Counted from the stretch's first letter, positions 1 through 10,578 are shown. The stretch: DNA of 64,000 bases from Novosphingobium sp. SG707 (GCF_012275515.1 NZ_JAAZQL010000006.1:248001-312000), one strand, 5' to 3'. The notes: generated from the sequence alone by a model not told the origin. Numbers and translations are program-made.

Positions 1-1
1 G

Positions 2-1543
2 GGCGTCACGCGCCTTATTACCACGCGATCCTCGCAGGCCGCCGCCGCCCAGCGCGCGGGCCGCGCCGCGCGTCAGGGGCCGGGCGTCGCTTATCGCCTG
101 TGGGAGGAAGCCGCTCATGCCGGTCGCCCCGCCTTCGATTCGCCCGAAATGCTGACCAGTGATCTGGCGCCTTTTACCCTGGCGCTGGCGCAGTGGGGGG
201 CGCTTGATCCGGGCGCAATGGCGTGGATTGATCCTCCTCCGGCGGCGGCCCTGTCGGCAGCGCGGGCCAAGCTGGTCAGCCTTGGCGCGCTGGATGGCGA
301 CCGGATCACCGAACATGGCCGCGCGATGGCAAGTCTGCCGATGGGGCCGGAACAGGCGCATATGCTGCTCTATGGCGCGGCGCGCGGGGCGGGGGAGGCG
401 GCGGCCATGCTGGCCTTTCTGCTGCAGGAGCGCGCGCTGGGCGGGCGGGGCGAGGATCTGCTGACGCGGCTCGATCGCTGGCGGAGCGACCGTTCGGCCA
501 AGGCCGAGGCGGCGCGGCAAATGGCCAAGCAATGGGCGCGGCGGGCCGAAAAGCTGGTCGCGCGCATTCCCGGCGAGGCCCCGCCCGCAGGCGTTTTGCT
601 GGCCGAAGGTTTCCCGGACAATCTTGCCAAGCGGCGCGATGCCAGCGGTGAGGAATGGCTGGCGGCGGGGGGCAGGGGGCTGGTGCTCGATGGCCTGTCC
701 TCGCTGGCCCGCGCCGAATATCTGGCCGTGGGCGAGGCCCAAGGGTCGGCCAAGGGCGCGCGGATTACCGGGGCGATTGCCCTTTCCGAGGCCGAAGTGC
801 TCGAACATCTGGCGCACCGGATCGAGCGGCGTTCCACCTTGCGCTGGGTGGCGGATGAGCGGCGGGTTGAGGCTTTGCTCGAGCGGCGGCTGGGGGCCTT
901 TGTGTTTATGCGGGGCAGCGATCCCAAGCCCGATCCCGCCGCGATCACGGCTTTCCTGTGCGAGCGGATCCGGGCCGAGGGGCTGGGCTTGCTTCCTTTG
1001 GGGCGGGCCAGTCAGGGCCTACTCAAGCGCGCGCGCTTTGCCGGGGTGGAGGCGTTGAGCGAGGCGGCCTTGCTGGCTGATCTGGAGGATTGGGCGGGGC
1101 CGCATCTCAAACGGCGGCTTGATTCGGTGGAGGCCGGGGCGTTGCATCAGGCTTTGCTCGACCGGCTGGGCTGGGATGGGAAGCAGACGCTCGACCGGCT
1201 GGTGCCCGGCGAGTTCCGCAGCCCGGCGGGCAGCACGCATCCCATCGATTATGACGATGCGGGCGGGCCATCGGTCGAGGTGCGCGTGCAGGCGCTGTTC
1301 GGCCTTGAGCGCCACCCCACCTTTGGCAATCCGCCCCAGCCTTTGCGACTTTTGCTTACTTCGCCGGGCGGAAAGCCGATCCAGACCACGATGGATCTGC
1401 CCGGATTTTGGCGCGGATCGTGGCGCGATGTGGTCAAAGATATGAAGGGCCGGTACCCCAAACACCGCTGGCCCGACGAGCCATGGGCCGAAGACCCCAG
1501 TTTGAAGACGAAAAACGCGTTTCATGCCCAACGTCGCTCTTGA
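2..1543 (+). CDS. hrpB: ATP-dependent RNA helicase HrpB, 3' part
   Basis: The reading frame is open from the first bases of the window, so the gene begins upstream; the ATG at 149 is internal. The first visible residues carry helicase motif VI (QRAGRAAR, about residues 18-25 of the fragment) followed by PGVAYRLW, the signature of DEAH-box helicases. The helicase-associated region follows. The last 120 residues match the HrpB-specific C-terminal domain (HPIDYDD, LFGLERHPTFG, PLRLLLTSPGGKPIQ). The family role is RNA-dependent ATP hydrolysis in the cytoplasm; the physiological job in alphaproteobacteria is poorly defined. The two RecA-like domains with Walker A and DEAH lie outside the window. 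It ends in TGA and the NDUFS4-like gene starts 33 bases later. Confidence 0.9.
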   Translation, partial: GVTRLITTRSSQAAAAQRAGRAARQGPGVAYRLWEEAAHAGRPAFDSPEMLTSDLAPFTLALAQWGALDPGAMAWIDPPPAAALSAARAKLVSLGALDGDRITEHGRAMASLPMGPEQAHMLLYGAARGAGEAAAMLAFLLQERALGGRGEDLLTRLDRWRSDRSAKAEAARQMAKQWARRAEKLVARIPGEAPPAGVLLAEGFPDNLAKRRDASGEEWLAAGGRGLVLDGLSSLARAEYLAVGEAQGSAKGARITGAIALSEAEVLEHLAHRIERRSTLRWVADERRVEALLERRLGAFVFMRGSDPKPDPAAITAFLCERIRAEGLGLLPLGRASQGLLKRARFAGVEALSEAALLADLEDWAGPHLKRRLDSVEAGALHQALLDRLGWDGKQTLDRLVPGEFRSPAGSTHPIDYDDAGGPSVEVRVQALFGLERHPTFGNPPQPLRLLLTSPGGKPIQTTMDLPGFWRGSWRDVVKDMKGRYPKHRWPDEPWAEDPSLKTKNAFHAQRRS

Positions 1544-1576
1544 TTTATGGCGCGATTCGCTGGCATGGCAGCGCCT

Positions 1577-1855
1577 ATGACCGCACGTATCTTTCAGCGC
1601 CCGAAGAACGCCATGCAGTCCGGCAAGGCCCTGCTGGACCAGTGGATCCTCGAATTCGCCCCCAATGAAGCCCGCCGTCCCGACCCCCTGATGGGCTGGC
1701 CCGGCAGCGCCGACACGCAAAATCAGGTGAGCCTCAAGTTCGCCTCGCTGGATGAAGCGAAAGCCTATGCCGACAAGCATGGCATCCTCGCCACTATCCA
1801 CGCCACCCCGCCGCGCCGCCTTAAGCTGCAGGCTTACGCGGATAATTTCCGCTAA
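1577..1855 (+). CDS. NDUFS4-like ETC complex I accessory subunit
   Basis: A 92-residue protein of the ETC complex I subunit conserved-region family (NDUFS4 homologue). It starts MTARIFQRPKNAMQSGKA and ends RRLKLQAYADNFR; the N-terminal RIFQRPKNAMQSG, the central PDPLMGWPGSADTQ and the C-terminal tail are typical. In alphaproteobacteria and mitochondria this accessory subunit sits at the matrix/cytoplasmic arm of NADH:ubiquinone oxidoreductase. An upstream in-frame ATG at 1547 would add ten residues without similarity; I chose 1577 because the family usually begins there. It follows hrpB on the same strand and precedes ffs. Confidence 0.85.
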   Translation: MTARIFQRPKNAMQSGKALLDQWILEFAPNEARRPDPLMGWPGSADTQNQVSLKFASLDEAKAYADKHGILATIHATPPRRLKLQAYADNFR

Positions 1856-1899
1856 GCATCAAAGGGGCTTGCCTTTCGCGGCAAGCCTCGCCATAGGCC

Positions 1900-1995
1900 G
1901 CTCCGGGAGTCGGTCGGACGTTGCGTCCGCCAACCTGGTCAGGTCCGGAAGGAAGCAGCCACAACGGAATTGCCGCGGGTCGGCCGGCTCCTACG
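1900..1995 (+). ncRNA. ffs: Bacterial small signal recognition particle RNA (4.5S)
   Basis: The invariant SRP domain IV core GGTCAGGTCCGGAAGGAAGC is present at 1937-1956, followed by AGCC. The flanks 1906-1916 and 1981-1991 (GGAG-T-CGG... with ...CGGCCGG-CTCC) pair into the terminal helix. This RNA binds Ffh and targets inner-membrane proteins to FtsY. The ends are estimated from the helix and the following terminator, so they may be off by a few bases. Confidence 0.93.
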
Positions 1996-2003
1996 TTACA
2001 AAG

Positions 2004-2028
2004 AACCAGCTTTCGGGCTGGTTTTTTT
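2004..2028 (+). terminator. Rho-independent terminator of ffs
   Basis: A 7-bp perfect stem AACCAGC (2004-2010) / GCTGGTT (2017-2023) with a six-base loop, running into a T tract to 2028. It lies about ten bases after the SRP RNA helix. Confidence 0.9.
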
Positions 2029-2049
2029 GTTTGTGCGGTGGGTGGTTTA

Positions 2050-2235
2050 TGCCTCCGGCGGGCAAAGGGTCTCGACCCTTTGCAATCCCATGACTGGGGT
2101 GGTGCGAAAACACCGACATTCCGCGAAGCGGCTAAATTTTGTAGCCTCCGGCGGTGCGGCGTTGCACCTTGGGCGATGCAAAGTGCAACAAAGACAGTAA
2201 TGGGAGCGCGAGGGACGAGTCCCTCGCATTTATCC
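2050..2235. repeat. Intergenic palindromic element with three stem-loops
   Basis: Between ffs and dnaX there are three strong hairpins: GCAAAGGGT (2062-2070) / ACCCTTTGC (2075-2083) with loop CTCG; GTTGCAC (2161-2167) / GTGCAAC (2183-2189); and GCGAGGGA (2208-2215) / TCCCTCGC (2220-2227) with loop CGAG. GCCTCCGGCGG occurs at 2051-2061 and again at 2143-2153 in nearly the same form. The layout resembles REP-like interspersed repeats of sphingomonads, but no second copy exists in this window, so the repeat status is inferred. Confidence 0.45.
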
Positions 2236-2270
2236 TTCCCTTCTTCTCCCCAAGCCCTAGTTAGACATTC

Positions 2271-4061
2271 ATGATGACTGATTCCTCGGACATGTTCGGC
2301 GACGACGATGACGGCGATGATCTGCCGTGGGACGATGACGCGCCAGAAGATCAGCCCAGTGCGGCCGAACTGGAAGAGGCGGGGCAGGAGAGCATGTTCG
2401 GCGCGCCCGACCCGGCGCCCACCCCCGCGCCCGTGGTTTCGGCGCAGCCCTATCGCGTGCTGGCCCGCAAATATCGTTCGCAGACTTTTGCCGAGCTGAT
2501 CGGTCAGGACGCGATGGTTCAGACGCTGGCCAATGCGATCAAGCGCGATCGTCTGGCCCATGCGTTTTTGATGACCGGCATTCGCGGCGTGGGCAAGACC
2601 TCCACCGCGCGCCTGATCGCCAAGGCGCTCAATTGCGTGGGAGTCGATGGCAAGGGCGGTCCGACGATTTCGCCCTGCGGCGTCTGCGAGCCTTGCGTGG
2701 CGATTGCCGAGGGGCGGCATATTGACGTGATCGAGATGGACGCGGCCAGCCATACCGGCGTGGACGACGTGCGCGAGATCATCGAGGCGGTGCGCTATGC
2801 GGCGGTTTCTGCGCGCTACAAGATCTATATCATCGACGAAGTTCACATGCTTTCACGCAATGCTTTCAATGCGTTGCTCAAGACTCTTGAGGAGCCGCCT
2901 GCACATGTGAAATTTCTTTTCGCGACTACCGAGGTCGACAAGCTGCCGATCACCGTCCTGTCGCGGTGTCAGCGGTTTGACCTGAAACGCATCCCGGCCA
3001 AATTGCTGGCCGAGCATTTCGGCGCGATCTGCGAAAAAGAAGGCGTGGCCATTGAGGCCGAGGCGCTGGGCATGATTGCCGAGGCGGCTGAAGGTTCGGC
3101 GCGCGACGGTCTTTCGATCCTCGATCAGGCGATTGCCCATGCCGATCTGGCCAGCGATTCCGACCATACCCATGTCACCGCCGAGAGCGTGCGCGAGATG
3201 TTGGGGCTGGCCGACAAGAGCGTGCAGCGCAAGCTGTTCGCCGCCTTGCTGAACGGGGATGGCGGCGCCTTGCTCGATCTGGTGTCGGCTCAATTCGCAT
3301 TGGGGGTTGAGCCTATCGCCCTGATGCGCTCTGCCATGGAAATCACCCACCGCATCACCGTGGCCCAGGTCGGGCGCGGCGAGGTCAAGGCCGTTTCCGA
3401 GGATGAGCGCAAGGCCATCGAGGATTGGGCCAAGCGTTTGCAGCCGGGGCAATTGCACCGCCTCTGGCAAATGTTGATCAAGGGGCACGACGAGGTCAAG
3501 ACCGCGCCCGCGCCCTTGGTGGCGGCGGAAATGGCGCTGCTGCGCTGCCTCCATGCCGCCGATATGCCCGATCCGGGGCAATTGGTGAAAAAGCTTGAAG
3601 GGCTGGCCGCGCAGGCTGTGGCCCTGCCGCCTTCTGCGCCCGGCGAACCGGCGCAGGCGCCTGCCACCCCGGCGATGGAATGGCGGCAATTGGTCGAGCA
3701 TGTCGAGCATTATTCGATCCCCATGGGGGCGATGATGCGCGGACAGGTCCGCGTGGTGGAACTTTCCCCCGCACGGCTGGTTTTCGAGCAGGCTCCGGGC
3801 TTTGCGATGAATATCGTCGAGGATCTGCGCAAGATCCTGCGTGAGGTGACCGGCGATCTGTGGGAGGTCGAGCAGCGCAGCGAAGGCGGCCAACCGACTT
3901 TGATGGAGGTTGAAGCCAAGGCCCGTGAGGCGCAGGTCAGCCAGCGCCAGCAGTCGCCCCTGATGCAGGCCGCATTGGCCGCGTTTCCGGGGGCGCAGGA
4001 TATTACCGATGAAGGACAGTCTGGCGGTTTTGCTCGCCGCCAGTCCTATGGGAGCCGTTAA
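2271..4061 (+). CDS. dnaX: DNA polymerase III subunit gamma/tau
   Basis: A 596-residue clamp-loader ATPase that loads the sliding clamp during replication. An acidic N-terminal extension (about 60 residues) precedes the conserved ARKYRSQTFAELIGQD block. Walker A is GIRGVGKTS (K109), a zinc-binding Cys cluster includes CGVCEPC, and the DEVHMLSRNAFNALLKTLEE block is Walker B plus sensor. A lid and collar region follow, then a proline/alanine-rich linker and a tau-specific C-terminal domain. A second ATG at 2274 is an equally good start. It is followed directly by ybaB with no gap, the usual dnaX-ybaB pairing. I saw no A-rich slippery stretch that would point to programmed frameshifting to gamma. 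Confidence 0.96.
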   Translation: MMTDSSDMFGDDDDGDDLPWDDDAPEDQPSAAELEEAGQESMFGAPDPAPTPAPVVSAQPYRVLARKYRSQTFAELIGQDAMVQTLANAIKRDRLAHAFLMTGIRGVGKTSTARLIAKALNCVGVDGKGGPTISPCGVCEPCVAIAEGRHIDVIEMDAASHTGVDDVREIIEAVRYAAVSARYKIYIIDEVHMLSRNAFNALLKTLEEPPAHVKFLFATTEVDKLPITVLSRCQRFDLKRIPAKLLAEHFGAICEKEGVAIEAEALGMIAEAAEGSARDGLSILDQAIAHADLASDSDHTHVTAESVREMLGLADKSVQRKLFAALLNGDGGALLDLVSAQFALGVEPIALMRSAMEITHRITVAQVGRGEVKAVSEDERKAIEDWAKRLQPGQLHRLWQMLIKGHDEVKTAPAPLVAAEMALLRCLHAADMPDPGQLVKKLEGLAAQAVALPPSAPGEPAQAPATPAMEWRQLVEHVEHYSIPMGAMMRGQVRVVELSPARLVFEQAPGFAMNIVEDLRKILREVTGDLWEVEQRSEGGQPTLMEVEAKAREAQVSQRQQSPLMQAALAAFPGAQDITDEGQSGGFARRQSYGSR

Positions 4062-4397
4062 ATGAAGTCGATGGAAGAAATGATCAAGGCCGCCCAGCAG
4101 GCCGCCGAAACGATCCAGAAGCAGATGAACGAAACCCAGTCGAAGCTGGATTCGCTCGAGGTTGAAGGCAGCGCGGGCGGCGGTCTGGTCAAGATCCGGG
4201 CCAGTGCCAAGGGCCGCGTTATCGGCGTTTCGGTCGATGACAGCCTGCTGGTGCCCGCCGACAAGGGCATTCTGGAAGACCTGATCGCGGCCGCTTTCAA
4301 CGATGCGCGCGCCAAGGCTGATGAAGTTGCCGGGGCCGAACTGGCCAAGGCGCAGAGCGGCATGGGCCTGCCGCCGGGCTTCAAGCTGCCGTTCTGA
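4062..4397 (+). CDS. ybaB: YbaB/EbfC family nucleoid-associated protein
   Basis: A 111-residue protein starting MKSMEEMIKAAQQAAETIQK, with the N-terminal helix and the central VEGSAGGGLVKI segment that identify the YbaB/EbfC family. These dimeric DNA-binding proteins are encoded next to dnaX in most bacteria. Here the ATG follows the dnaX TAA immediately, so the two are translationally linked; GGGAGCC upstream inside dnaX can serve as ribosome binding site. The usual third partner recR is not next; a secreted protein gene follows after seven bases. Confidence 0.93.
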   Translation: MKSMEEMIKAAQQAAETIQKQMNETQSKLDSLEVEGSAGGGLVKIRASAKGRVIGVSVDDSLLVPADKGILEDLIAAAFNDARAKADEVAGAELAKAQSGMGLPPGFKLPF

Positions 4398-4404
4398 TCC
4401 CTCC

Positions 4405-5169
4405 ATGACGGGAATGCATCAAGGGCTGTGGCGTGGCGCCATGGCCCTCATGCTGACCTGCGCGGCCCCAGTGGCCGGGGCCGTCGAGAGCGACAAAGCG
4501 ACCGATCCGACCGCCGCGACCTGTCATCCCAGCTTTTCGGTTGATGACAGCACCATGTCGGCCGGAACCGCCTTTTTGCTCGACATGACCGAGCCGCCCA
4601 GCCCGAGCAATCCGCTGGCGCCGCGCCCTCCTGCGCTTTTTCTGGTGACGGCGCTGCATCTGTTCGGGCCGAATGGCGGGTTGGCGGCGCAGATCGCATC
4701 CGAAAACCTGCCCGAGCATGTGAAGATGACCGGCTGTACCAATGGCGATGGTCAGCATTGGGCCGCGCGGCGTACGCTGGCGATTCCAGGCGCGGTGCCG
4801 ATGGCCACGCCCTTTCGCGATGTGGCCGCCTTTGCCGCCGATCCGGCCAGCCTGAATGGCGCTACCCGCCTGCAACTGGCCGACAAGGCGGCGGTGGTGG
4901 GCGATGAGGTATGGATCGTGGCCTCGATGGGGGGCGATGGGCGGATCCGGCGCTATGGCGCGCGGGTGATCTATAATGGCCCCGATGCGCTGCAATATGC
5001 CTTTGTCGACGGCACGCTGGCCTTGCAGGCCAGCAGCGGGGCCGCCGTGGTGGATGGGGCGGGCCGTGTGCTGGGCCTGCATCTGGGCGGGGGCAAGGAT
5101 CGCGGCGATCTGTTGGGCATGGCGGTTCCGCTTGACCGTCTGCGCGCTCTGATCGGCGCGGCGAAATAG
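4405..5169 (+). CDS. Secreted trypsin-fold serine protease-like protein
   Basis: A 254-residue protein with an N-terminal signal peptide (GAMALMLTCAAPVAGAVES) after the chosen ATG; a longer frame from 4303 would overlap ybaB and lacks a leader. The chymotrypsin-fold triad can be read in order: TALHLFG (catalytic His), PFRDVAAFA (Asp before Val-Ala) and QASSGAAVVD (nucleophile Ser in an SSG context), followed by GRVLGLHLGG, the usual last strand. A Cys in ATCHPSF and one in TGCTNG could form a disulfide. The GxSGxP motif is imperfect (ASSGAA), so activity is uncertain. It sits where recR often lies after dnaX-ybaB. Confidence 0.6.
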   Translation: MTGMHQGLWRGAMALMLTCAAPVAGAVESDKATDPTAATCHPSFSVDDSTMSAGTAFLLDMTEPPSPSNPLAPRPPALFLVTALHLFGPNGGLAAQIASENLPEHVKMTGCTNGDGQHWAARRTLAIPGAVPMATPFRDVAAFAADPASLNGATRLQLADKAAVVGDEVWIVASMGGDGRIRRYGARVIYNGPDALQYAFVDGTLALQASSGAAVVDGAGRVLGLHLGGGKDRGDLLGMAVPLDRLRALIGAAK

Positions 5170-5315
5170 GAAAACCGCGCCGCTGCCTTCTGTGGGCAAA
5201 TTGCCAACATGGGCGATTGCGGCCCTTTTCCCCATTGCACCACGCGCATCCGCTCCCCATATCCTCAAAAACAATGCGGGGCTGCCGTTCTGAGGCGCAG
5301 CCTGAATGGAAGATT

Positions 5316-7745
<2,430 letters not shown>

Positions 7746-7765
7746 TCTGCTGCCCCAATTTTGCT

Positions 7766-7807
7766 GCAATGCGGCGACTCGGGTTTACCCCCGGGTCGCC
7801 GCATTGC
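7766..7807 (+). terminator. Strong hairpin downstream of lon
   Basis: An 18-bp stem, 7766-7783 pairing with 7790-7807 with one T-G wobble, and a six-base loop. Only GGTTT follows, so the T tract is weak, but the position 20 bases after the lon stop suggests transcription termination or mRNA end protection. Confidence 0.6.
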
Positions 7808-7898
7808 GGTTTGGCCACGACAGGCCGAGTTTAGCCATCCATTCGTCGAAAACCCCCGATTTTCGGGGATAATTGCGGGTTTTTAACCGCATTTCGCT

Positions 7899-7927
7899 TT
7901 GACAGCGCCATTAAAAGTCGCTCAATT
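7899..7927 (+). promoter_or_regulatory. Possible promoter of the HU gene
   Basis: A perfect -35 hexamer TTGACA at 7899-7904 is followed at 17-bp spacing by TCAATT (7922-7927), only a partial -10 match. It lies about 60 bases before the HU start, in the AT-richer part of the lon-HU gap. Confidence 0.35.
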
Positions 7928-7987
7928 CCGCCCGCTGTCGAGGCGACTCAAACAGATATTCTCAACGTCCTTTCCGGGGGTACCCAA

Positions 7988-8260
7988 ATGAATAAGAACG
8001 AACTGATCGGCGCGGTTGCCGAAGCCAGCGGCCTTACCCGCAATGATGCGACCAAGGCCGTCGAAGGCGTGTTCGAAGCGATTACCGCTGCTCTGAAGGC
8101 TGGCGATGAAGTCCGTCTGGTCGGCTTTGGCACTTTCTCGGTGGCCAAGCGCAAGGCCTCGACCGGTCGCAACCCCCGCACCGGCGAACCTCTGGCGATC
8201 TCGGCTTCGGCTCAGCCCAAGTTCAAGGCCGGCAAGGGCCTGAAGGACGCGGTGAACTGA
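7988..8260 (+). CDS. hupB: HU family DNA-binding protein
   Basis: A 90-residue histone-like protein, standard HU length. It begins MNKNELIGAVAEASGLTRND, has the dimer core VRLVGFGTFSVAKRKA and the DNA-binding arm GRNPRTGEPLAISA. It bends and compacts DNA in the nucleoid. Its position directly after lon is the common lon-hupB arrangement in proteobacteria. It has its own upstream region and ends before a bidirectional terminator shared with rlmB. Confidence 0.95.
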   Translation: MNKNELIGAVAEASGLTRNDATKAVEGVFEAITAALKAGDEVRLVGFGTFSVAKRKASTGRNPRTGEPLAISASAQPKFKAGKGLKDAVN

Positions 8261-8315
8261 TCACCCGTTTTTGACTGCTGAATGGCTGAAACGCCTCGCA
8301 GCCATAAGCAGAAAG

Positions 8316-8351
8316 AAAAACGCCGCCTCGGATCATCCGGGCGGCGTTTTT
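8316..8351. terminator. Bidirectional terminator between HU gene and rlmB
   Basis: A 12-bp stem AAAAACGCCGCC (8316-8327) / GGCGGCGTTTTT (8340-8351). It has an A tract on one side and a T tract on the other, so it can end transcription from the plus-strand HU gene and the minus-strand rlmB. Confidence 0.88.
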
Positions 8352-8372
8352 GTTTGAGGCATGGGAAGGGGC

Positions 8373-9203
8373 TTATTCGGCCTCTTCGCGCGTGGCAACG
8401 GCATAGAGCGCGATGGCGGCGGCATTCGACACGTTGAGCGATTCCATCGCCTCGCTGATCGGCAGACGGGCAAGAACATCGCAATGCTGGGTGATATTGT
8501 GGCGCATGCCTTCACCCTCTGCGCCCAGCACCAGCGCGACAGGACCCGCGCTCATCGCCTGCGACAGAGTCACCTCGGCCTCGCCCGCCAGACCGATGCG
8601 CCAATAACCGGCCTCGGCGATTTCTTCGAGCGCGCGAGCCAGATTGACCACGCGGACCCAGGGAACGACCTCCAGCGCCCCGCTGGCCGATTTGGCGAGC
8701 ACACCCGATTCGGGCGGAGCATGGCGGTCCTGAGTGATGATCGCGGCCGCATTGAAGGCCGCAGCCGAGCGCAGGATCGCGCCGACATTATGCGGATCGG
8801 TCACCTGATCAAGCACGACGAGCGGGCGCGAGGGATCGCCACTCAGCACGTCATCGAGGAAAACATCCTCCAGCGCGTCGCATTCCAGCACCAGCCCCTG
8901 ATGCGGCGCATCGCGTGCAACAAGGCGGCCAAGATCGGCAGCTTGCGCATATTCGATCGTGAAATCAGCGGGAAGCTCGCCATCCAGATTCGCGATGGCT
9001 TCGCGCGTGGCCCACAGTTTGCGGTGGCGGCGATCGGGGTTCTTCAATGCGGCCTCGACCGCGTGGTGGCCCCACAGGCGCACCGCGCCCTTGCTGGCCC
9101 GGCCCGAACCGCGCCCGCCCTGCATACGTCCTGCGCGGCCACGCATGGCCTTGCCCTTTCCGCGTCCGCCCTGTTGGCTGTCGTCGTCGCTGTGGCGGCT
9201 CAT
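8373..9203 (-). CDS. rlmB: 23S rRNA 2'-O-methyltransferase of the TrmH/SpoU family
   Basis: A 276-residue SPOUT methyltransferase, most likely RlmB, which methylates G2251 in the 23S rRNA P-loop. A basic, glycine-rich N-terminal tail precedes the substrate-binding domain (RLWGHHAVEAAL). The three SpoU motifs are present: LDQVTDPHNVGAILRSA, LVLGAEGEGMR and ISEAMESLNVSNAAAIALY, which form the knotted SAM site. The start MSRHSDDD at 9203 has an AAAGGAC ribosome binding site; the longer frame to 9356 runs into the tRNA leader and is rejected. It is divergent from the tRNA-Tyr genes. Confidence 0.88.
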   Translation of the reverse strand: MSRHSDDDSQQGGRGKGKAMRGRAGRMQGGRGSGRASKGAVRLWGHHAVEAALKNPDRRHRKLWATREAIANLDGELPADFTIEYAQAADLGRLVARDAPHQGLVLECDALEDVFLDDVLSGDPSRPLVVLDQVTDPHNVGAILRSAAAFNAAAIITQDRHAPPESGVLAKSASGALEVVPWVRVVNLARALEEIAEAGYWRIGLAGEAEVTLSQAMSAGPVALVLGAEGEGMRHNITQHCDVLARLPISEAMESLNVSNAAAIALYAVATREEAE

Positions 9204-9252
9204 GAAATTGTCCTTTCTGGAAAAAATTTCCCCGCCTTTGCCAATTCGAGTG

Positions 9253-9281
9253 TTGACAGGCAAGGGCAAGATCCTCATAGG
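9253..9281 (+). promoter_or_regulatory. Promoter of tRNA-Tyr copy 1
   Basis: TTGACA (9253-9258), a 17-bp spacer and CATAGG (9276-9281). The same arrangement precedes the second tRNA-Tyr copy, so conservation between the copies supports it. Confidence 0.6.
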
Positions 9282-9371
9282 CGCGGTCCTCGGCTGAACG
9301 GCTCCACATAAATGGGGCCATTCGGGGGGAGACCCCCAAGCTGGATAGCCTCGCAAGAGGCCTGACGGTGT

Positions 9372-9457
9372 GGACAGGTGGCCGAGTGGTTAATGGCAGC
9401 AGACTGTAAATCTGCCCGCGAGAGCGTACGCTAGTTCGAATCTAGCCCTGTCCACCA
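9372..9457 (+). tRNA. tRNA-Tyr (GTA), copy 1
   Basis: A type II tRNA of 86 bases including an encoded CCA end. The acceptor stem is GGACAGG / CCTGTCC with discriminator A, the anticodon loop reads CTGTAAA with anticodon GTA, there is a long variable arm (CCGCGAGAGCGTACG region) and the T arm is GCTAG-TTCGAAT-CTAGC. It is preceded by a roughly 90-base leader that is duplicated ahead of copy 2. Confidence 0.97.
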
Positions 9458-9565
9458 CCGTTGCAGTTTTTCCAGACAATTCATCGTGATCCGGCCCCAA
9501 GGGCCATTGTGTCGGCACGCGCCGGGGCTTTTGCGACAGAATTTGTGCGCAATGATTTCTGCCTG

Positions 9566-9594
9566 TTGACAGATGCGAGCAACATCCGCATAGG
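9566..9594 (+). promoter_or_regulatory. Promoter of tRNA-Tyr copy 2
   Basis: TTGACA (9566-9571), a 17-bp spacer and CATAGG (9589-9594), the same hexamers and spacing as for copy 1. Confidence 0.6.
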
Positions 9595-9683
9595 CGCGGA
9601 CCTCGGCTGAACGGCTCCATGCAGATGGGGTCATTCGGGGGAGACCCCAGCTCGATGCCTCTGTCAAAGAGGCCTGACGGTGT

Positions 9684-9769
9684 GGACAGGTGGCCGAGTG
9701 GTTAAAGGCAGCAGACTGTAAATCTGCCCGCGCAAGCGTACGCTAGTTCGAATCTAGCCCTGTCCACCA
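9684..9769 (+). tRNA. tRNA-Tyr (GTA), copy 2
   Basis: 86 bases with encoded CCA, nearly identical to copy 1: same acceptor, anticodon GTA and T arm. It differs in the D loop (TTAAAGG against TTAATGG) and in the variable arm (CGCAAGCG against CGAGAGCG). The promoter, leader and tRNA together form a duplicated unit. Confidence 0.97.
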
Positions 9770-9851
9770 CCGTTTCTTCAAAGTTCAGCATGAACAGGGC
9801 GAACCGCCTATGACGCTGCGCCAGGCGCTCGGCCCGGCGCAGCGTCTGGTC

Positions 9852-10502
9852 TTATTGCTGAGGCGTGCCAGCAGGTGCCGGATTGGGCGCAGGCGTGGTC
9901 GCAGGGGCGGTTTCGGCCGGGGCCGTTGCCGCCGCGCGGGCCTTGCGCATGGTTTCGATCTCGGCGCCGGTCTTGTAGTCGATCAGCTCAACCTGAAACA
10001 CCAGATCCGAATTGGCGGGGATGGGGCCTGCGGCCTGGGCGCCATAGCCCATGGCCGCCGGAATGCAGAAACGCGCGATGCCGCCCTTGGGCACCATCTG
10101 AAGCCCCTGGGAAAAGCCGGGGATCACGCCCGCAACGGGAAAGGTTGCGTGCATGCCCTGATCGAAGACCGCGCCCGTGGCGGCCAGATAGCCGATGTAA
10201 TTGACCAGCACATAATCCTCTTCGGCGGGCACAGGGCCGGTGGCAGGACGCAGCATGGTGAAGCTGACGCCCGAGGCGGTCTTGGTGCCGCATACACGCT
10301 GAGAGGCCGGGAGGATGGGATTGAGCGGCAAAGGAATGATGTCATTGCCCGCTTTGGGCGCGGGCTTGGTCGCGGCAGGTTTTGCCGCGGCGGCTTTGTG
10401 CGCCGGGGCGGCGGCCTGGGCGGTGCCGATCATCAGCGACAGGGCCGCCAGAGAAAACAGGGACGGGGCGAGGGGCGACAGAGCGCGAGACAGTTGCTTC
10501 AT
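9852..10502 (-). CDS. Exported FKBP-type peptidyl-prolyl cis-trans isomerase
   Basis: A 216-residue protein with a signal peptide (MKQLSRALSPL then a hydrophobic core to GTAQA). An alanine/lysine/proline linker follows, then an FKBP domain (about residues 75-180) with VLVNYIGYLAATGAVFDQ, FPVAGVIPGFSQGLQMVPKGG and AAMGYGAQAAGPIPANSDLVFQVELI, the standard FKBP core, and an Ala/Pro-rich tail. It probably acts on prolyl bonds of periplasmic proteins. The start at 10502 gives the signal peptide; the longer frame to 10772 crosses the divergent promoter region and is not credible. Confidence 0.9.
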   Translation of the reverse strand: MKQLSRALSPLAPSLFSLAALSLMIGTAQAAAPAHKAAAAKPAATKPAPKAGNDIIPLPLNPILPASQRVCGTKTASGVSFTMLRPATGPVPAEEDYVLVNYIGYLAATGAVFDQGMHATFPVAGVIPGFSQGLQMVPKGGIARFCIPAAMGYGAQAAGPIPANSDLVFQVELIDYKTGAEIETMRKARAAATAPAETAPATTPAPNPAPAGTPQQ

Positions 10503-10578
10503 GGCCGCGAGGTATAGGCAGGATGGCCCGCCCCGATCAAGCCGATGGCAATTATACATCGGTTCAGCATTTTGCATG

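Noticed and set aside
2271..4061. Programmed frameshift in dnaX
   Set aside because: No A6G-type slippery run was seen in the middle of the gene.
9372..9769. tRNA-Tyr as integration site of a genomic island
   Set aside because: No integrase or phage gene nearby; the duplication includes promoter and leader, so it is a gene duplication rather than an att repeat.
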